This document shows, in pieces, positions 34,532 to 44,255 of a DNA stretch of 64,000 nt (the first letter of the stretch is position 1; each line of letters opens with the position of its first letter). The stretch comes from DASPKM01 sp035628135 (GTDB taxonomy: Bacteria > Bacteroidota > Bacteroidia > Chitinophagales > Chitinophagaceae). Where the stretch lies: NCBI GenBank assembly GCA_035628135.1, contig DASPKM010000010.1, positions 558,001 through 622,000 on the forward strand, written 5' to 3'. The position numbers and the translations under genes are program-made. The notes beneath the pieces are model-generated. The model searched no databases. It was not told the DNA's origin and saw only the letters and a list, made by a program, of their open reading frames with translations.

Positions 34532-35431
34532 ATGCACATCGAATTAATACAATCTCTCGCGGTTGGCAACGTAAAATCATTGGCCAGGGCTATTACGATG
34601 GTGGAAAATGAGCTGGAAGGCTTCGGGGAATTGTTGCAAACGCTGCCGGTGCGGCATGATGTGCCTGTGATCGGCATTACGGGGCCACCCGGCGCAGGCA
34701 AGAGTACGCTGGTAGATGCATTGATCGGACAAATGGTAGCGGAAAAGAAAAAAGTAGCGGTGTTGTGTGTTGACCCATCTTCTCCTTTTAATTTGGGCGC
34801 CGTGCTGGGCGACCGCATCCGCATGAGCAACTGGTATGTGCATCCTGATGTATACATCCGGTCGTTGGCTACCCGCGGATCGTTGGGCGGGCTTCATCCC
34901 AAGATCATAGAAATAACGGATTTGCTGAAGGCCGGTCCTTATGATTATATACTTGTAGAAACGGTGGGCGTAGGGCAAAGTGAGATCGAGATTGCGGGGC
35001 TGGCCGATGCTACCGTGGTAGTGGTGGTGCCCGAGGGCGGTGACGAAGTGCAAACGATGAAGGCGGGGCTTATGGAGATTGCCGATGTATTTGTTGTAAA
35101 TAAAAGTGACCGGCCTGGTGCTGACCAGTACGTCAAAAATTTACGGCTGATGCTGGCGCCTTCTTTCAAAACACATCAGCAGGAAGTGGCCGTGGTAAAA
35201 TGCGTGGCCAATGCGGGAGAAGGCATAGCGGAGCTGTGGGCGGCCATCCGGAATTATATTTCTTCGGCACATTTCAATGACCGTAAATCATGGCTGCTGG
35301 CGGAGAAGGCTTATCATCTTATTGCTAAGAAGCGGTTGAAGGATATTGATAAAAATGAATTGAGACGAGAGATTGAACAGGAAATGAAGAACAGGAAATT
35401 TAATTTATATGCGTTTGTAAACGAGCGTTAA
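34532..35431 (+). CDS. meaB: methylmalonyl-CoA mutase-associated GTPase MeaB
   Basis: The 299-residue G3E-family GTPase is the chaperone that loads and protects adenosylcobalamin on methylmalonyl-CoA mutase. It shows P-loop GPPGAGKSTL (about residues 52-61), VDPSSPF, switch residues GDRIRM, the MeaB signature ETVGVGQSE, and the NKSD base-recognition motif. Length is standard. The mutase subunits are not in the window. A long AT-rich inverted repeat abuts its start. Confidence 0.94.
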   Translation: MHIELIQSLAVGNVKSLARAITMVENELEGFGELLQTLPVRHDVPVIGITGPPGAGKSTLVDALIGQMVAEKKKVAVLCVDPSSPFNLGAVLGDRIRMSNWYVHPDVYIRSLATRGSLGGLHPKIIEITDLLKAGPYDYILVETVGVGQSEIEIAGLADATVVVVVPEGGDEVQTMKAGLMEIADVFVVNKSDRPGADQYVKNLRLMLAPSFKTHQQEVAVVKCVANAGEGIAELWAAIRNYISSAHFNDRKSWLLAEKAYHLIAKKRLKDIDKNELRREIEQEMKNRKFNLYAFVNER

Positions 35432-35531
35432 GATGTTCCTTCGATTTCGTTTGTAATCCGAATGATCCGTATTTGAACGTGCGGATTCTGCATGAAGCCA
35501 TTTTCGTAAGTGCGCTTCCAGGAAGTGGCAA

Positions 35532-35744
35532 TTACTTCTGGCTTTTCCACCAACGATAACCGATATAGGTAAATATGAGAAAGGGCATGGCCGCCAGGTA
35601 TAAAATGCCCGCGTTCAGGGCCTTGGCAGGACGCTCGCCCATTTGCTGGCCCGTTTTTGTACAGATAGAACACTGCGAAAAAGCCACGTCGGAACTTATC
35701 AGCAGCAATACGAGTAGTACCAGTATCATGCTCCACTTCTTCAT
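35532..35744 (-). CDS. small membrane protein with CSICT motif
   Basis: The 70-residue protein has an N-terminal signal or anchor helix (residues 4-21), a short exposed segment with two cysteines (QCSICTKTGQQMGERPAKALN) and a second helix (about 46-63) ending YRWWKSQK. This pattern recurs in small unnamed Bacteroidota proteins. The CxxC pair could bind metal or form a disulfide outside the membrane. A TATCTTTG element lies 23 bp before the ATG. Confidence 0.7.
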   Translation of the reverse strand: MKKWSMILVLLVLLLISSDVAFSQCSICTKTGQQMGERPAKALNAGILYLAAMPFLIFTYIGYRWWKSQK

Positions 35745-35767
35745 ACGAGGAAATTTAAAACGTGCTG

Positions 35768-35775
35768 CAAAGATA
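35768..35775 (-). promoter_or_regulatory. -7 element of the small CSICT protein
   Basis: The minus strand reads TATCTTTG, 23 bp before ATG 35744 and just downstream of the M4 protease terminator. Confidence 0.4.
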
Positions 35776-35778
35776 CAA

Positions 35779-35809
35779 AAGTTCGGGGGTCATTTTGACC
35801 CCCAAACTT
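35779..35809 (-). terminator. terminator of the M4 protease gene
   Basis: A stem of 13 bp with one mismatch (AAGTT.GGGGGTCA / TGACCCCC.AACTT, 3-nt loop) lies 9 bp after the protease stop; on the minus strand it runs into TTTTG. Confidence 0.7.
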
Positions 35810-35817
35810 AAACTGCG

Positions 35818-38800
35818 CTAGCGATTAACTATTAGTTTACGCACCTGCTTGCCGCGGTCGCTCAGCAACTCTACGTAATACATGCCTGCAGGCAAATGGC
35901 CAACATCGAGCTGCATGGCCGAAGATTGCCGCATAGTGCCTCTGTACACTACCTGCCCTTTTCCATCCGTAATGTTGATGCGCACATTGTTCACAAACTC
36001 ACCCAGGCTGACGATTATAGTGCCCCTGGCGGGATTGGGGAAGATGACAAACGCATCCTTTGTATCAAAGCCCAGCACCCGCACAGGCGAATAATTATAA
36101 GAGCGATCGATGTTCTGGATCTTAAGCCTGTAATAATTGAAGCCGCGCTCCGGCACCAGGTCGCTGAAAACGTAATCGACGTTGCCGGAACTATTGACCG
36201 CCGCTGCCACCGAACCTATCTCATTATACCTGCCACCGTCAACAGAACGCTCAACAATAAAGCGGTTGGTGTTCACTTCATTGGAAGTGGTCCATGATAA
36301 CCTGGATATTTTTCCGCGCTTGTCCGCAGTAAAGTGCACCAATGTTACAGGTAAGGCCACCGCATTATCAACTAATGCAAACAATGAGAAGCCTGAGAAA
36401 GTAAATGTGTAAGCATAATACCCATCCGCCGAATGATCTTCGAACACCGGCGTAACTATTACGCTATTGCTGCCGTTTATTTCGGCAAAGCTTGCCGCAT
36501 TGGTCTTCAACAAGCTTAATGCCGCGGGCGCAACTGTAAACCCGGTTGAGAGTTCGGCAGTTGTATAATATAACGTCAATGTATACGTGCTATTGCCGTT
36601 TTGCGCAGGCGTAATGGAGAATACTTTCTTCGAACGTTTTCCCGCACCCAGCGGCACACTTCCATTCCCTGCTTCGAAGAAGCTCACGGTTGCACATCCG
36701 AGATCATTGCTGCTGTTGATGATCTTTGCCATCAGCTCCCCATCGGCTGTGCTATAGAAGTAAGCGGGCTTTCCGCTCTCCACCCAGACTTTTTCCGATA
36801 CGGTGGCCGAAGCATCGCCCTCTACTTTCTTCCCTTGTCCTGTTACCACTACATTGTCGATGGTAATACTAAGGGAAGTACCGGCATTGGCATCGTTGTT
36901 CCAGACAAGCCCGAGATAGAATTGCTTGTTATTGAATGATGCAGGCAGTATCGCATCCAATGTGCCATCGGTTGGCTTCAGGAACATCACGGTGTCTTCG
37001 GCGGTAAAGGGGAAGAAGGTTGTCCCATCGAATGAATATTTCAACTGGCCATAATCGCAGGCAGCGGTAATGGGTGGAGGACAAGGTTCGCCGCCTGAAT
37101 TGTAGCTAAGCTGCACCCGTATATTGCTCAATCCCGCTGCATTGATAAGGGGTGTTCGCAGTATGGTTTGCGCTTCGGTGATTTGGTCGTACGTTGCCTG
37201 GCCGGGATTTACCGACCATTCTATAATGGCCCGTTTGGTTGTCCAGTTCAGTCCTAAAGGAACAGCGGGCGGGGAATACACCTTCCAACTCACCGGCGAA
37301 GGAATGATCTTATCAACAGTAGACCATCCCGCGGGGATGCTTCCTTCAGCGGTTGATTCAAAGTTTTCGTTCAGCAAAGTAATAGTGCCTCCTATTACCG
37401 GGTCAACATCATCGTCGGCGATAGTAATGCTGAAAGTATTGTTGTATGCAGGCGATGCGCTGGTGGCGTTGATCTCAATCGTTTCATTGCCTTCCACCAT
37501 TGCATCGTCATAAATCCTTAGCTTGATGTTTTTGAGGCCTGTCTCACCAGCTGCATAGTTAACGTTCGTAGCGCTCTGTGCATATTCCTGCGGTTGCAGG
37601 GTGCCACCGGTTACACTAAAGGTAACGGTAACAGGCGTTCCGGGTGATGAGGTAAGGTTTACATTGATGTTGTATTCCGTATAACGGTCGCAACCGCCCG
37701 GGGCGGTTTCCTTTACCTGTGTGTGCACAGGCGACACGATCAATGGCGGCGCCGCGCAAGGAGCATAGCTGGGCCCTACGTTGATGGCATACCATGCATC
37801 GGTAACTGTTTTTTCTTCCTGCGAGCAATCGCCGTACAATAACCTTGCTGCATTAATGGAAGCAGTGCGCGCCTGCGCAAAGGTTGCGTTGGGTGTAAGC
37901 GTAAGCTCCATCAGGTAAGTGATGGCTTCCGCCTTATCGAACCCGATCCCGATGAACTCGCCGGTGCCTGTTGGTCCCAATGCGCCATAATTGCGGGGAG
38001 GATTTACGCCAACAGCGTCGCTCAAACCATCATCAGTATACGAAGGCGATCCCGTAGTAGCGCCGGGGCCCATCACTACCAGGTAAAACCATTTGTTCAG
38101 TACACCGCTGTTATTATGAACCCCGCACTGGTCATTGGCCAATGTAGGCGTGCAATTTGGATTGGACCAATGCTGCCCTCCATATGTATCCGGATTGCTA
38201 TAAGCTTTGGGATTGTCCATGCGCCTGATGCCCACGCCTGCAGGATCTATTTGCTCGCCTATCTGGAAGTAGTGAAAGGACAGGCTTGGATCAACGGTGG
38301 TATTCACGAAACGCTCCACCGCTGCAGCCCAGATGTCGCTCAGTGCCTCGTTCATGGCGCCTGACTCGCCCTGGTATACCAGGTCTGACGTAAAAGAACA
38401 TACGCCGTGCCCAATCTCGTGTCCGCATACATCCAGCGAAGTGAGTGGCTTAAACCCGAGCGGCGCGCCACTTCCATCACCATAGGTCATTACACTCCCG
38501 TTCCAGAATGCATTATCGTATGCAGGCCCGTAATGAACATAGCTTTTGATAGCGCTGTTGCGGTCGTCGAAGCTTTGACGGCCATGGCGCATCAGCCAGT
38601 AATCATATACCATTTCGGCGCCCCAATGCGCATCGATGGCCATGTCGTCGTTAAATCCTTCGGTAGCCACATTACCGGGAACTCCGCGTATGAGGTCCTG
38701 GTTGGTGCCAGGAAGGGTCTCGTCCTTCCAATTATTATCGATGTCCGTAAATGCCAGTGATTGTGCGTGCAGTCCCGGCAGCGAGAGCGGAATACCGCCC

Positions 38801-39885
38801 ACTGCATTCATATCATAGGTTTCAATGCCCTTGCCGCGGGTGCCGTCCTTCAATATATACACGCTTTGTGCGGGCAATACCGGTGTGCGCGGATCAACGC
38901 CGGAATGCGAAAGCGGCACCGCTGTATTATTGGGATCATTGAATGGAGCGGTAACCAGGGTGGTTTGAATCTGGCGGGTACCCGCATACCGGGTGGTGGC
39001 GGTGCCTGCCACATTAATGCCAAAGGGATACAGGAACCACGGATACGTATTCACCGGCTGTTTGTTTACTACAGGTGCAGGATTTTTTGTTGCAGGTTTA
39101 TGGCCACCATCGGTATGCTTGATGATGGGGTTGACCAAATTTACCGCGCCGGTATGTGCATCGATATAAATATAATTACGGCTCAACGGTTCCGTAGCAT
39201 AGATGTCGAACTTCCAGGCAAGCCTTGCCTGCCCGGTATGATACAGGTCTTTAGCAATCACCAATTCGCCTTTGGGCGTGTACTCGTCACGTAAAGCAAT
39301 CAGCCGTTCGCGCAAGATGGTGTTATTGCCCGCCTTCGAAATATCTTCTTCCAATGCCTGCCAGCTATACTTGCGCGCATTTACGAAGCCCAGTGCCAGC
39401 TCCTTTGCCCGCGCTTCAGGGATAGAGGGCGCAACGGTAAAATCTTTTGGCAGCTCATACGACTCTGCATTGATGGCACGCAGCTTTCCAGCAGATGTGA
39501 TAGCAGCATACGCCGCATGTTCCATTTTTATTCCGTTATAATATTGCTGGTAACGTTCAATGGCAACACCGCTTTTTGTTTGCGACCTTGCAGCCAGCCT
39601 TAGCTCATTGCCCTGCCCCGCATCTAACAGAAAATATTGCTGCACCGCGCTCCTGGCCTGGCCGGCGGAGTGGGGAGAAGCTTCCACAAAGGAAATGAAC
39701 GACGGTGTTTTCAACACCGGGTCGATGTTGAACTCCTTTACAGCGGGATCGGCGGCCAATGCATTGCGCATTTGTTGTTGCCGTTCAGAAAGCTGTGCAA
39801 AAGATTGTTGGTGATGAAATAGTAGTATACTGGTGATCACTACACAACAGGCAAGCTGCCTTGGGAAAAGGATAAAGCTCTTCAT
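35818..39885 (-). CDS. secreted M4-type metalloprotease with T9SS sorting domain
   Basis: The 1355-residue protein has a signal peptide (cleavage near SFAQ, residue about 31), an FTP/PepSY-type propeptide (about 35-230), and a thermolysin-like (M4) catalytic domain with HEIGH (H489, E490, H493) and the downstream E513 in NEALSD. A Calx-beta-like domain follows (VTFSVTGGTLQPQEYA), then a jelly-roll-like region, an FnIII-like segment (LSWTTSNEVNTNRFIVERSVDG) and a C-terminal type A T9SS domain ending RKLIVNR. It is probably exported through the type IX system and anchored or released at the surface. The ATG at 39885 begins the signal peptide. Confidence 0.92.
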   Translation of the reverse strand: MKSFILFPRQLACCVVITSILLFHHQQSFAQLSERQQQMRNALAADPAVKEFNIDPVLKTPSFISFVEASPHSAGQARSAVQQYFLLDAGQGNELRLAARSQTKSGVAIERYQQYYNGIKMEHAAYAAITSAGKLRAINAESYELPKDFTVAPSIPEARAKELALGFVNARKYSWQALEEDISKAGNNTILRERLIALRDEYTPKGELVIAKDLYHTGQARLAWKFDIYATEPLSRNYIYIDAHTGAVNLVNPIIKHTDGGHKPATKNPAPVVNKQPVNTYPWFLYPFGINVAGTATTRYAGTRQIQTTLVTAPFNDPNNTAVPLSHSGVDPRTPVLPAQSVYILKDGTRGKGIETYDMNAVGGIPLSLPGLHAQSLAFTDIDNNWKDETLPGTNQDLIRGVPGNVATEGFNDDMAIDAHWGAEMVYDYWLMRHGRQSFDDRNSAIKSYVHYGPAYDNAFWNGSVMTYGDGSGAPLGFKPLTSLDVCGHEIGHGVCSFTSDLVYQGESGAMNEALSDIWAAAVERFVNTTVDPSLSFHYFQIGEQIDPAGVGIRRMDNPKAYSNPDTYGGQHWSNPNCTPTLANDQCGVHNNSGVLNKWFYLVVMGPGATTGSPSYTDDGLSDAVGVNPPRNYGALGPTGTGEFIGIGFDKAEAITYLMELTLTPNATFAQARTASINAARLLYGDCSQEEKTVTDAWYAINVGPSYAPCAAPPLIVSPVHTQVKETAPGGCDRYTEYNINVNLTSSPGTPVTVTFSVTGGTLQPQEYAQSATNVNYAAGETGLKNIKLRIYDDAMVEGNETIEINATSASPAYNNTFSITIADDDVDPVIGGTITLLNENFESTAEGSIPAGWSTVDKIIPSPVSWKVYSPPAVPLGLNWTTKRAIIEWSVNPGQATYDQITEAQTILRTPLINAAGLSNIRVQLSYNSGGEPCPPPITAACDYGQLKYSFDGTTFFPFTAEDTVMFLKPTDGTLDAILPASFNNKQFYLGLVWNNDANAGTSLSITIDNVVVTGQGKKVEGDASATVSEKVWVESGKPAYFYSTADGELMAKIINSSNDLGCATVSFFEAGNGSVPLGAGKRSKKVFSITPAQNGNSTYTLTLYYTTAELSTGFTVAPAALSLLKTNAASFAEINGSNSVIVTPVFEDHSADGYYAYTFTFSGFSLFALVDNAVALPVTLVHFTADKRGKISRLSWTTSNEVNTNRFIVERSVDGGRYNEIGSVAAAVNSSGNVDYVFSDLVPERGFNYYRLKIQNIDRSYNYSPVRVLGFDTKDAFVIFPNPARGTIIVSLGEFVNNVRINITDGKGQVVYRGTMRQSSAMQLDVGHLPAGMYYVELLSDRGKQVRKLIVNR

Positions 39886-40013
39886 AGCAGAAACATTTAG
39901 TTTAAGCGTATCGATGGGAAAACTCAAGTACGAACTTGTTATCCGGGGCTTTCGTGTAAGGATGGGATGAACATATTATTAAAAATCTTATGCCTGCCCG
40001 GAACGCGCGGCAT

Positions 40014-40041
40014 AAAAAAAGCTGCCCGGGCCGGGCAGCTT
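40014..40041 (-). terminator. intrinsic terminator of typA
   Basis: AGCTGCCCG and complement (40020-40040) form a GC-rich stem; on the minus strand it is followed by seven T. It lies 24 bp after the typA stop. Confidence 0.88.
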
Positions 40042-40064
40042 CATTTGGTATCAAAAAATAATTT

Positions 40065-41873
40065 TTATACTTCGGCGGTCATTTTCTTTTGCTGGCGCTT
40101 TCTTTCTTCTTCGTCCAGTATCACCTTGCGCAAGCGGATATGCCTCGGGGTTACCTCGATGCATTCATCCTGCTGTATGTATTCCATGCACTCTTCCAGC
40201 GTCATCTGTATTTTAGGAACAATGCGAACGGAATCGTCGCTGCCGCTGGCGCGCATGTTGGTTAGCTTTTTACCTTCGGTGGCGTTTACAACCAGGTCGC
40301 CGGGTTTAATGTGTTCCGCAATGATCTGTCCTACATAAACATCCTCGCCGGGGTCAACAAAGAAAGCACCCCTGTCCTGCAGCTTATCGATTGAATATGC
40401 GGTGGTCTTATCCTGGTTCTTTGAAATCAGCACGCCATTGTTACGGCCGGGTATTGGGCCTTTCCAGGGTTTGTATTCCGAGAACCTGTGCGCCATTACA
40501 GCCTCACCGGCAGTGTTGGTAAGCATTTGAGAGCGCAGGCCTATCAATCCCCGTGAAGGTATCTCGAACTCCAGGTGCTGCATATCGCCCTTGCTTTCCA
40601 TTACGTGCATTTCGCCTTTACGCTGGGTAACCATGTCTATCACCTTTCCGCTGTATTCGGCGGGCACATCCACTACCAGTATTTCAAATGGCTCGTGCTT
40701 TTTACCGCCAATATCTTTTACAATCACCTGCGGTTGTCCTACCGTTAGTTCATATCCTTCGCGGCGCATGGTTTCTACCAATATGCCCAGGTGAAGGATG
40801 CCGCGGCCGTATACCAAAAAGCTGTCCGCGCCATCTGTATCTTCTACTCTTAAAGCGAGGTTCTTTTCAGTTTCCTTCATCAGGCGGTCCCGCAAATGGC
40901 GTGATGTAACAAATTTGCCATCCTTTCCAAAGAAGGGTGAGTTGTTGATGCTGAACAGCATGCTCATGGTGGGCTCGTCAACGCTGATAACCGGCAATGC
41001 CTCAGGATTTTCAGCGTCGGCAATGGTGTCGCCGATATTAAAATCTTCGAGTCCAACCACCGCGCAGATATCGCCTGCAACCACTTCGGTCACTTTCTTC
41101 TTTCCAAGCGCTTCAAAGGTATACAGCTCTTTTACTCTCGATTTCTTAATGCTGCCATCCACCTGCATCAATACAATAGGTTGTCCTTCCTTAATGGTTC
41201 CCCTGGTTACTTTGCCGATCGCGATCCTTCCGAGGAAGGATGAATAATCCAGCGAAGTGATCTGCAATTGCAGCGGACCTTCGTTAACCTTGGGCGGCGG
41301 TACGTATTTCAGTATACCATCCAATAAGGGTGTGATATCGGCTGTGGGTGCAAGTGAATCATTGAACCAGCCGTTCTTTCCTGAACCGTAATAGGTTGGA
41401 AAATTCAATTGTTCTTCAGTAGCGTCAAGGTTAAAGAACAATTCGAACACGGCTTCGTGCACTTCATCGGGACGGCAGTTGGGTTTATCAACCTTATTGA
41501 TGACAACTATGGGACGCAGGTTTAGCTGTAATGCTTTTTGCAATACGAACCTTGTTTGGGGCATGGGCCCTTCAAACGCGTCTACCAATAGCAATACGCC
41601 ATCGGCCATCTTAAGCACACGCTCCACTTCGCCACCAAAATCGGAGTGGCCCGGCGTATCGATCACGTTGATCTTTACATCTTTGTATTGCACCGCCGCA
41701 TTCTTGCTGAAGATGGTGATGCCGCGCTCTTTTTCAAGATCGTTGCTGTCCATAATCAGCTCGCCGGTTTCCTGGTTGTCCCTGAAAACCTTGGTGGCAT
41801 GAAGTATCTTGTCTACCAGGGTGGTTTTACCGTGGTCAACGTGGGCTATTATTGCTATGTTCCTGATTTCCAT
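40065..41873 (-). CDS. typA: translational GTPase TypA/BipA
   Basis: The 602-residue ribosome-associated GTPase acts in stress and low-temperature translation and 50S assembly. G1 AHVDHGKTTL is at residues 10-19, G2 in ERGITIFSKN, G3 DTPGHSDFGGEV, G4 NKVDKPNCRPDEV (TypA-specific extension). Domains II, III, V and the BipA C-terminal domain (ALQDRGAFFVDPGEDVY) follow. Full length. ATG 41873 begins with the conserved MEIRNIAIIAHVDHG; an upstream frame adds 15 residues. A promoter and a strong terminator bracket it, so it is monocistronic. Confidence 0.97.
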   Translation of the reverse strand: MEIRNIAIIAHVDHGKTTLVDKILHATKVFRDNQETGELIMDSNDLEKERGITIFSKNAAVQYKDVKINVIDTPGHSDFGGEVERVLKMADGVLLLVDAFEGPMPQTRFVLQKALQLNLRPIVVINKVDKPNCRPDEVHEAVFELFFNLDATEEQLNFPTYYGSGKNGWFNDSLAPTADITPLLDGILKYVPPPKVNEGPLQLQITSLDYSSFLGRIAIGKVTRGTIKEGQPIVLMQVDGSIKKSRVKELYTFEALGKKKVTEVVAGDICAVVGLEDFNIGDTIADAENPEALPVISVDEPTMSMLFSINNSPFFGKDGKFVTSRHLRDRLMKETEKNLALRVEDTDGADSFLVYGRGILHLGILVETMRREGYELTVGQPQVIVKDIGGKKHEPFEILVVDVPAEYSGKVIDMVTQRKGEMHVMESKGDMQHLEFEIPSRGLIGLRSQMLTNTAGEAVMAHRFSEYKPWKGPIPGRNNGVLISKNQDKTTAYSIDKLQDRGAFFVDPGEDVYVGQIIAEHIKPGDLVVNATEGKKLTNMRASGSDDSVRIVPKIQMTLEECMEYIQQDECIEVTPRHIRLRKVILDEEERKRQQKKMTAEV

Positions 41874-41915
41874 AATTGAAAGTTGGCCGGGTAAGCTCCG
41901 GCTGAAAAAGAGCGG

Positions 41916-41946
41916 CAAAGGTACTACAATTCACGCGCAGGGCAAG
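41916..41946 (-). promoter_or_regulatory. promoter of typA
   Basis: On the minus strand CTTG (41943-41946) and TACCTTTG (41916-41923) with a 19-bp spacer match the -33/-7 consensus; leader about 37 nt. Confidence 0.45.
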
Positions 41947-42002
41947 AAGCTTAGGGCAACTTAACCCCGATATTCACGTTTATTTAGGTTGTTGGCTGGT
42001 TA

Positions 42003-42227
42003 TCAGCCATTAAACTTCCGGAATAGCCACAGTATCACGGTCAGCAATATGCTGAATAAGATCATGGTGGTAATAGGAAAATAAAACCGGAAGTTCTCCC
42101 TTTCAACGCGTATATCCCCAGGCAGGCGCCCGATCCAGTTCAGCTTATCGCCAAAAAAATACCAGATGAGCCCCGCTAAAAAAATAACGCCTCCCGCGAG
42201 CATGATGTATTTTCCTGTTGTATTCAT
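42003..42227 (-). CDS. DUF2905-type small membrane protein
   Basis: The 74-residue protein has two transmembrane helices (about residues 6-24 and 45-66). The loop GDKLNWIGRLPGDIRVERENF is the hallmark of DUF2905 proteins, found in many bacteria with unknown function. ATG 42227 places the first helix at the N-terminus. It is divergent from the KAS III gene by 56 bp. Confidence 0.85.
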   Translation of the reverse strand: MNTTGKYIMLAGGVIFLAGLIWYFFGDKLNWIGRLPGDIRVERENFRFYFPITTMILFSILLTVILWLFRKFNG

Positions 42228-42283
42228 AGCAATGGTTTCATGCTGCAAATTGGTTAATTTTCCACCCCTAAACGTCGCTTGTT

Positions 42284-43333
42284 ATGTTAAGGTCCAAGAT
42301 TGCGGGCATCGGCATGTATGTACCCGACCAGGTGGTATCCAACAATGATCTTACCAAAGTAATGGATACGTCCGACGAATGGATACAAGAACGTACCGGC
42401 ATTAAAGAGCGGCGGTATGCCCGCCGGTTCGAGGAAACTACCACTACCATGGGAGTGGAAGCCGCCAAGATAGCCATTGAACGCGCAGGCATTAAGCCAA
42501 TAGATATAGACTTCATCGTTTTTGCTACCCTTAGTCCCGATTACTATTTCCCCGGTTGCGGTGTACTGGTACAACGGGCACTGCAACTGAAAGAGATCGG
42601 CGCATTGGACGTACGCAACCAATGCAGCGGATTTATATACGGCCTTAGCGTGGCGGACCAGTTCATTAAGACCGGCACGTATAAAAATATCCTGCTCATA
42701 GGTTCCGAAGTACATTCTTACGGGCTCGATTTTTCTACAAGAGGGCGTAACGTAAGCGTGATCTTCGGAGATGGCGCGGGCGCCGTGGTATTGCAGCCCA
42801 GCGATAATGACAACCGCGGCGTGCTAAGCACCCACCTGCACAGCGATGGCAGCGAAGCAGAAATGCTTTCGATGATGAACCCCGGCTTTCACGCCGGTAA
42901 ATTTGTTCCCGAGAAACGGCCGGCCGAACCGGACCAGCCTTATGGCGGTATGTTCCTTACAAAAGAAGTGATTGAAAAAGACGATGTATATCCTTACATG
43001 GACGGGCCGGGTGTGTTTAAAAAAGCGGTGGTGAAGTTTCCCGAGGTTATCATGGAAGCCTTATCGGCCAACAACCTGAAGCCGCAAGACCTTTCCTTGC
43101 TCATTCCGCACCAGGCTAACCTGCGCATCAGCCAGTTTGTGCAGCAAAAACTGCAACTGCGCAACGATCAGGTGTATAACAATATCGACCGCATGGGCAA
43201 TACCACGGCGGCTTCCATACCCATTGCCCTATGCGAAGCCTGGGAAGGTGGCCGCATTAAAGAAGGCGATCTGATTTGCCTGGCGGCGTTCGGCAGCGGG
43301 TTTACATGGGGCAGCGCATTGCTAAGGTGGTGA
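42284..43333 (+). CDS. 3-oxoacyl-ACP synthase III family protein (FabH-like)
   Basis: The 349-residue thiolase-fold enzyme condenses an acyl-CoA starter with malonyl-ACP. The catalytic triad is visible: Cys114 in RNQCSGF, His276 in IPHQANLRI and Asn306 in GNTTAASIP. GDGAGAVVL is the usual glycine block. It carries an insertion around residues 195-235 (MLSMMNPGFHAGKF...) compared with the 320-residue E. coli FabH, seen in a Bacteroidota subgroup. No fab operon is adjacent, so it could prime branched or special fatty acids rather than the housekeeping pathway. Confidence 0.88.
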   Translation: MLRSKIAGIGMYVPDQVVSNNDLTKVMDTSDEWIQERTGIKERRYARRFEETTTTMGVEAAKIAIERAGIKPIDIDFIVFATLSPDYYFPGCGVLVQRALQLKEIGALDVRNQCSGFIYGLSVADQFIKTGTYKNILLIGSEVHSYGLDFSTRGRNVSVIFGDGAGAVVLQPSDNDNRGVLSTHLHSDGSEAEMLSMMNPGFHAGKFVPEKRPAEPDQPYGGMFLTKEVIEKDDVYPYMDGPGVFKKAVVKFPEVIMEALSANNLKPQDLSLLIPHQANLRISQFVQQKLQLRNDQVYNNIDRMGNTTAASIPIALCEAWEGGRIKEGDLICLAAFGSGFTWGSALLRW

Positions 43334-43345
43334 CGTTATATATTC

Positions 43346-43353
43346 TATTTTTG
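43346..43353 (+). promoter_or_regulatory. -7 element touching the lipid kinase start
   Basis: TATTTTTG lies only 5 bp before the ATG at 43359, implying a leaderless or near-leaderless mRNA. Confidence 0.4.
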
Positions 43354-43358
43354 CCGCA

Positions 43359-44255
43359 ATGTCTCGAAAGCTCATCTATCTCATCAATCCTGTTTCCGGT
43401 ACCAGAGAAAAAGATTCTTTAACCAGGCTTATTAAAGACAAGACTTCCGCGGCAGGACTGCCTTTCGAAATACTACCCACTGTTGCAAGCGGCGATTATA
43501 CTTTCCTGAAAGAAAAAATACTGGAAGAAAATATAACGGACATTGTCATTTGCGGCGGTGATGGTTCCGTGAACCAGGTGGTGTATGCATTGGCTGGCAT
43601 GAAGGTGCAATTCGGCATTATTCCCATGGGTTCGGGTAATGGATTGGCTTTGGCCGCAGGCATTCCAAGGCTATTGACCAAAGCAATGGACGTTGTATTT
43701 GCCGGCCACTCCAAAAAGATAGACGCTTTTATGGTGAATGAGCAATTTGCCTGCATGCTGTGCGGGTTGGGCTTTGATGCCGCAGTGGCGCATGAATTTG
43801 CCTTGCAGCCGAAGCGCGGATTGAAAACCTATGCAGGGCTCACCACGAAAAGATTTTTCTCCGCCAGCACTTATTCATTTACGGTAGAAGCCAATAACCT
43901 GCGCTTCGATGCCGAAGCCTATTTTGTAAGCATTGCCAACAGCAACCAGTTCGGGAATAATTTTACCATTGCGCCGGAAGCAAATCTTTCCGATGGATTG
44001 CTGGATATCGTGATCGTAAAGAAAACAGTCAAGCCCATGCTGCTGTGGAATGTATTGCAGCAGGTGATGGCCGGAAAAACAAAAAAGATCGAGAATTCAT
44101 TGCAATCGGCCGTTATTTATTTCCAGACCGATAAGCTGCTCATTACAAACAACAGCCAGGCGCCCATACATATAGATGGAGAGCCGAAAGAAACCATCGA
44201 AGCATTGAACATTGCGGTACTGCCCGATTATTTCCAACTCATTCAGCCTTTGTAA
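43359..44255 (+). CDS. diacylglycerol/lipid kinase family protein (YegS/BmrU-like)
   Basis: The 298-residue protein starts KLIYLINPVSGT and has the nucleotide-binding motif GGDGSVNQV (about residues 67-75) and MGSGNGLALAAGIP (about 92-105), both typical of the DAGK catalytic domain. The C-terminal beta domain (VSIANSNQFGNNFTIAPEANLSDG) matches YegS. It probably phosphorylates a membrane lipid (diacylglycerol or sphingoid base). The 3' end overlaps the convergent patatin gene by 17 bp. Confidence 0.9.
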   Translation: MSRKLIYLINPVSGTREKDSLTRLIKDKTSAAGLPFEILPTVASGDYTFLKEKILEENITDIVICGGDGSVNQVVYALAGMKVQFGIIPMGSGNGLALAAGIPRLLTKAMDVVFAGHSKKIDAFMVNEQFACMLCGLGFDAAVAHEFALQPKRGLKTYAGLTTKRFFSASTYSFTVEANNLRFDAEAYFVSIANSNQFGNNFTIAPEANLSDGLLDIVIVKKTVKPMLLWNVLQQVMAGKTKKIENSLQSAVIYFQTDKLLITNNSQAPIHIDGEPKETIEALNIAVLPDYFQLIQPL

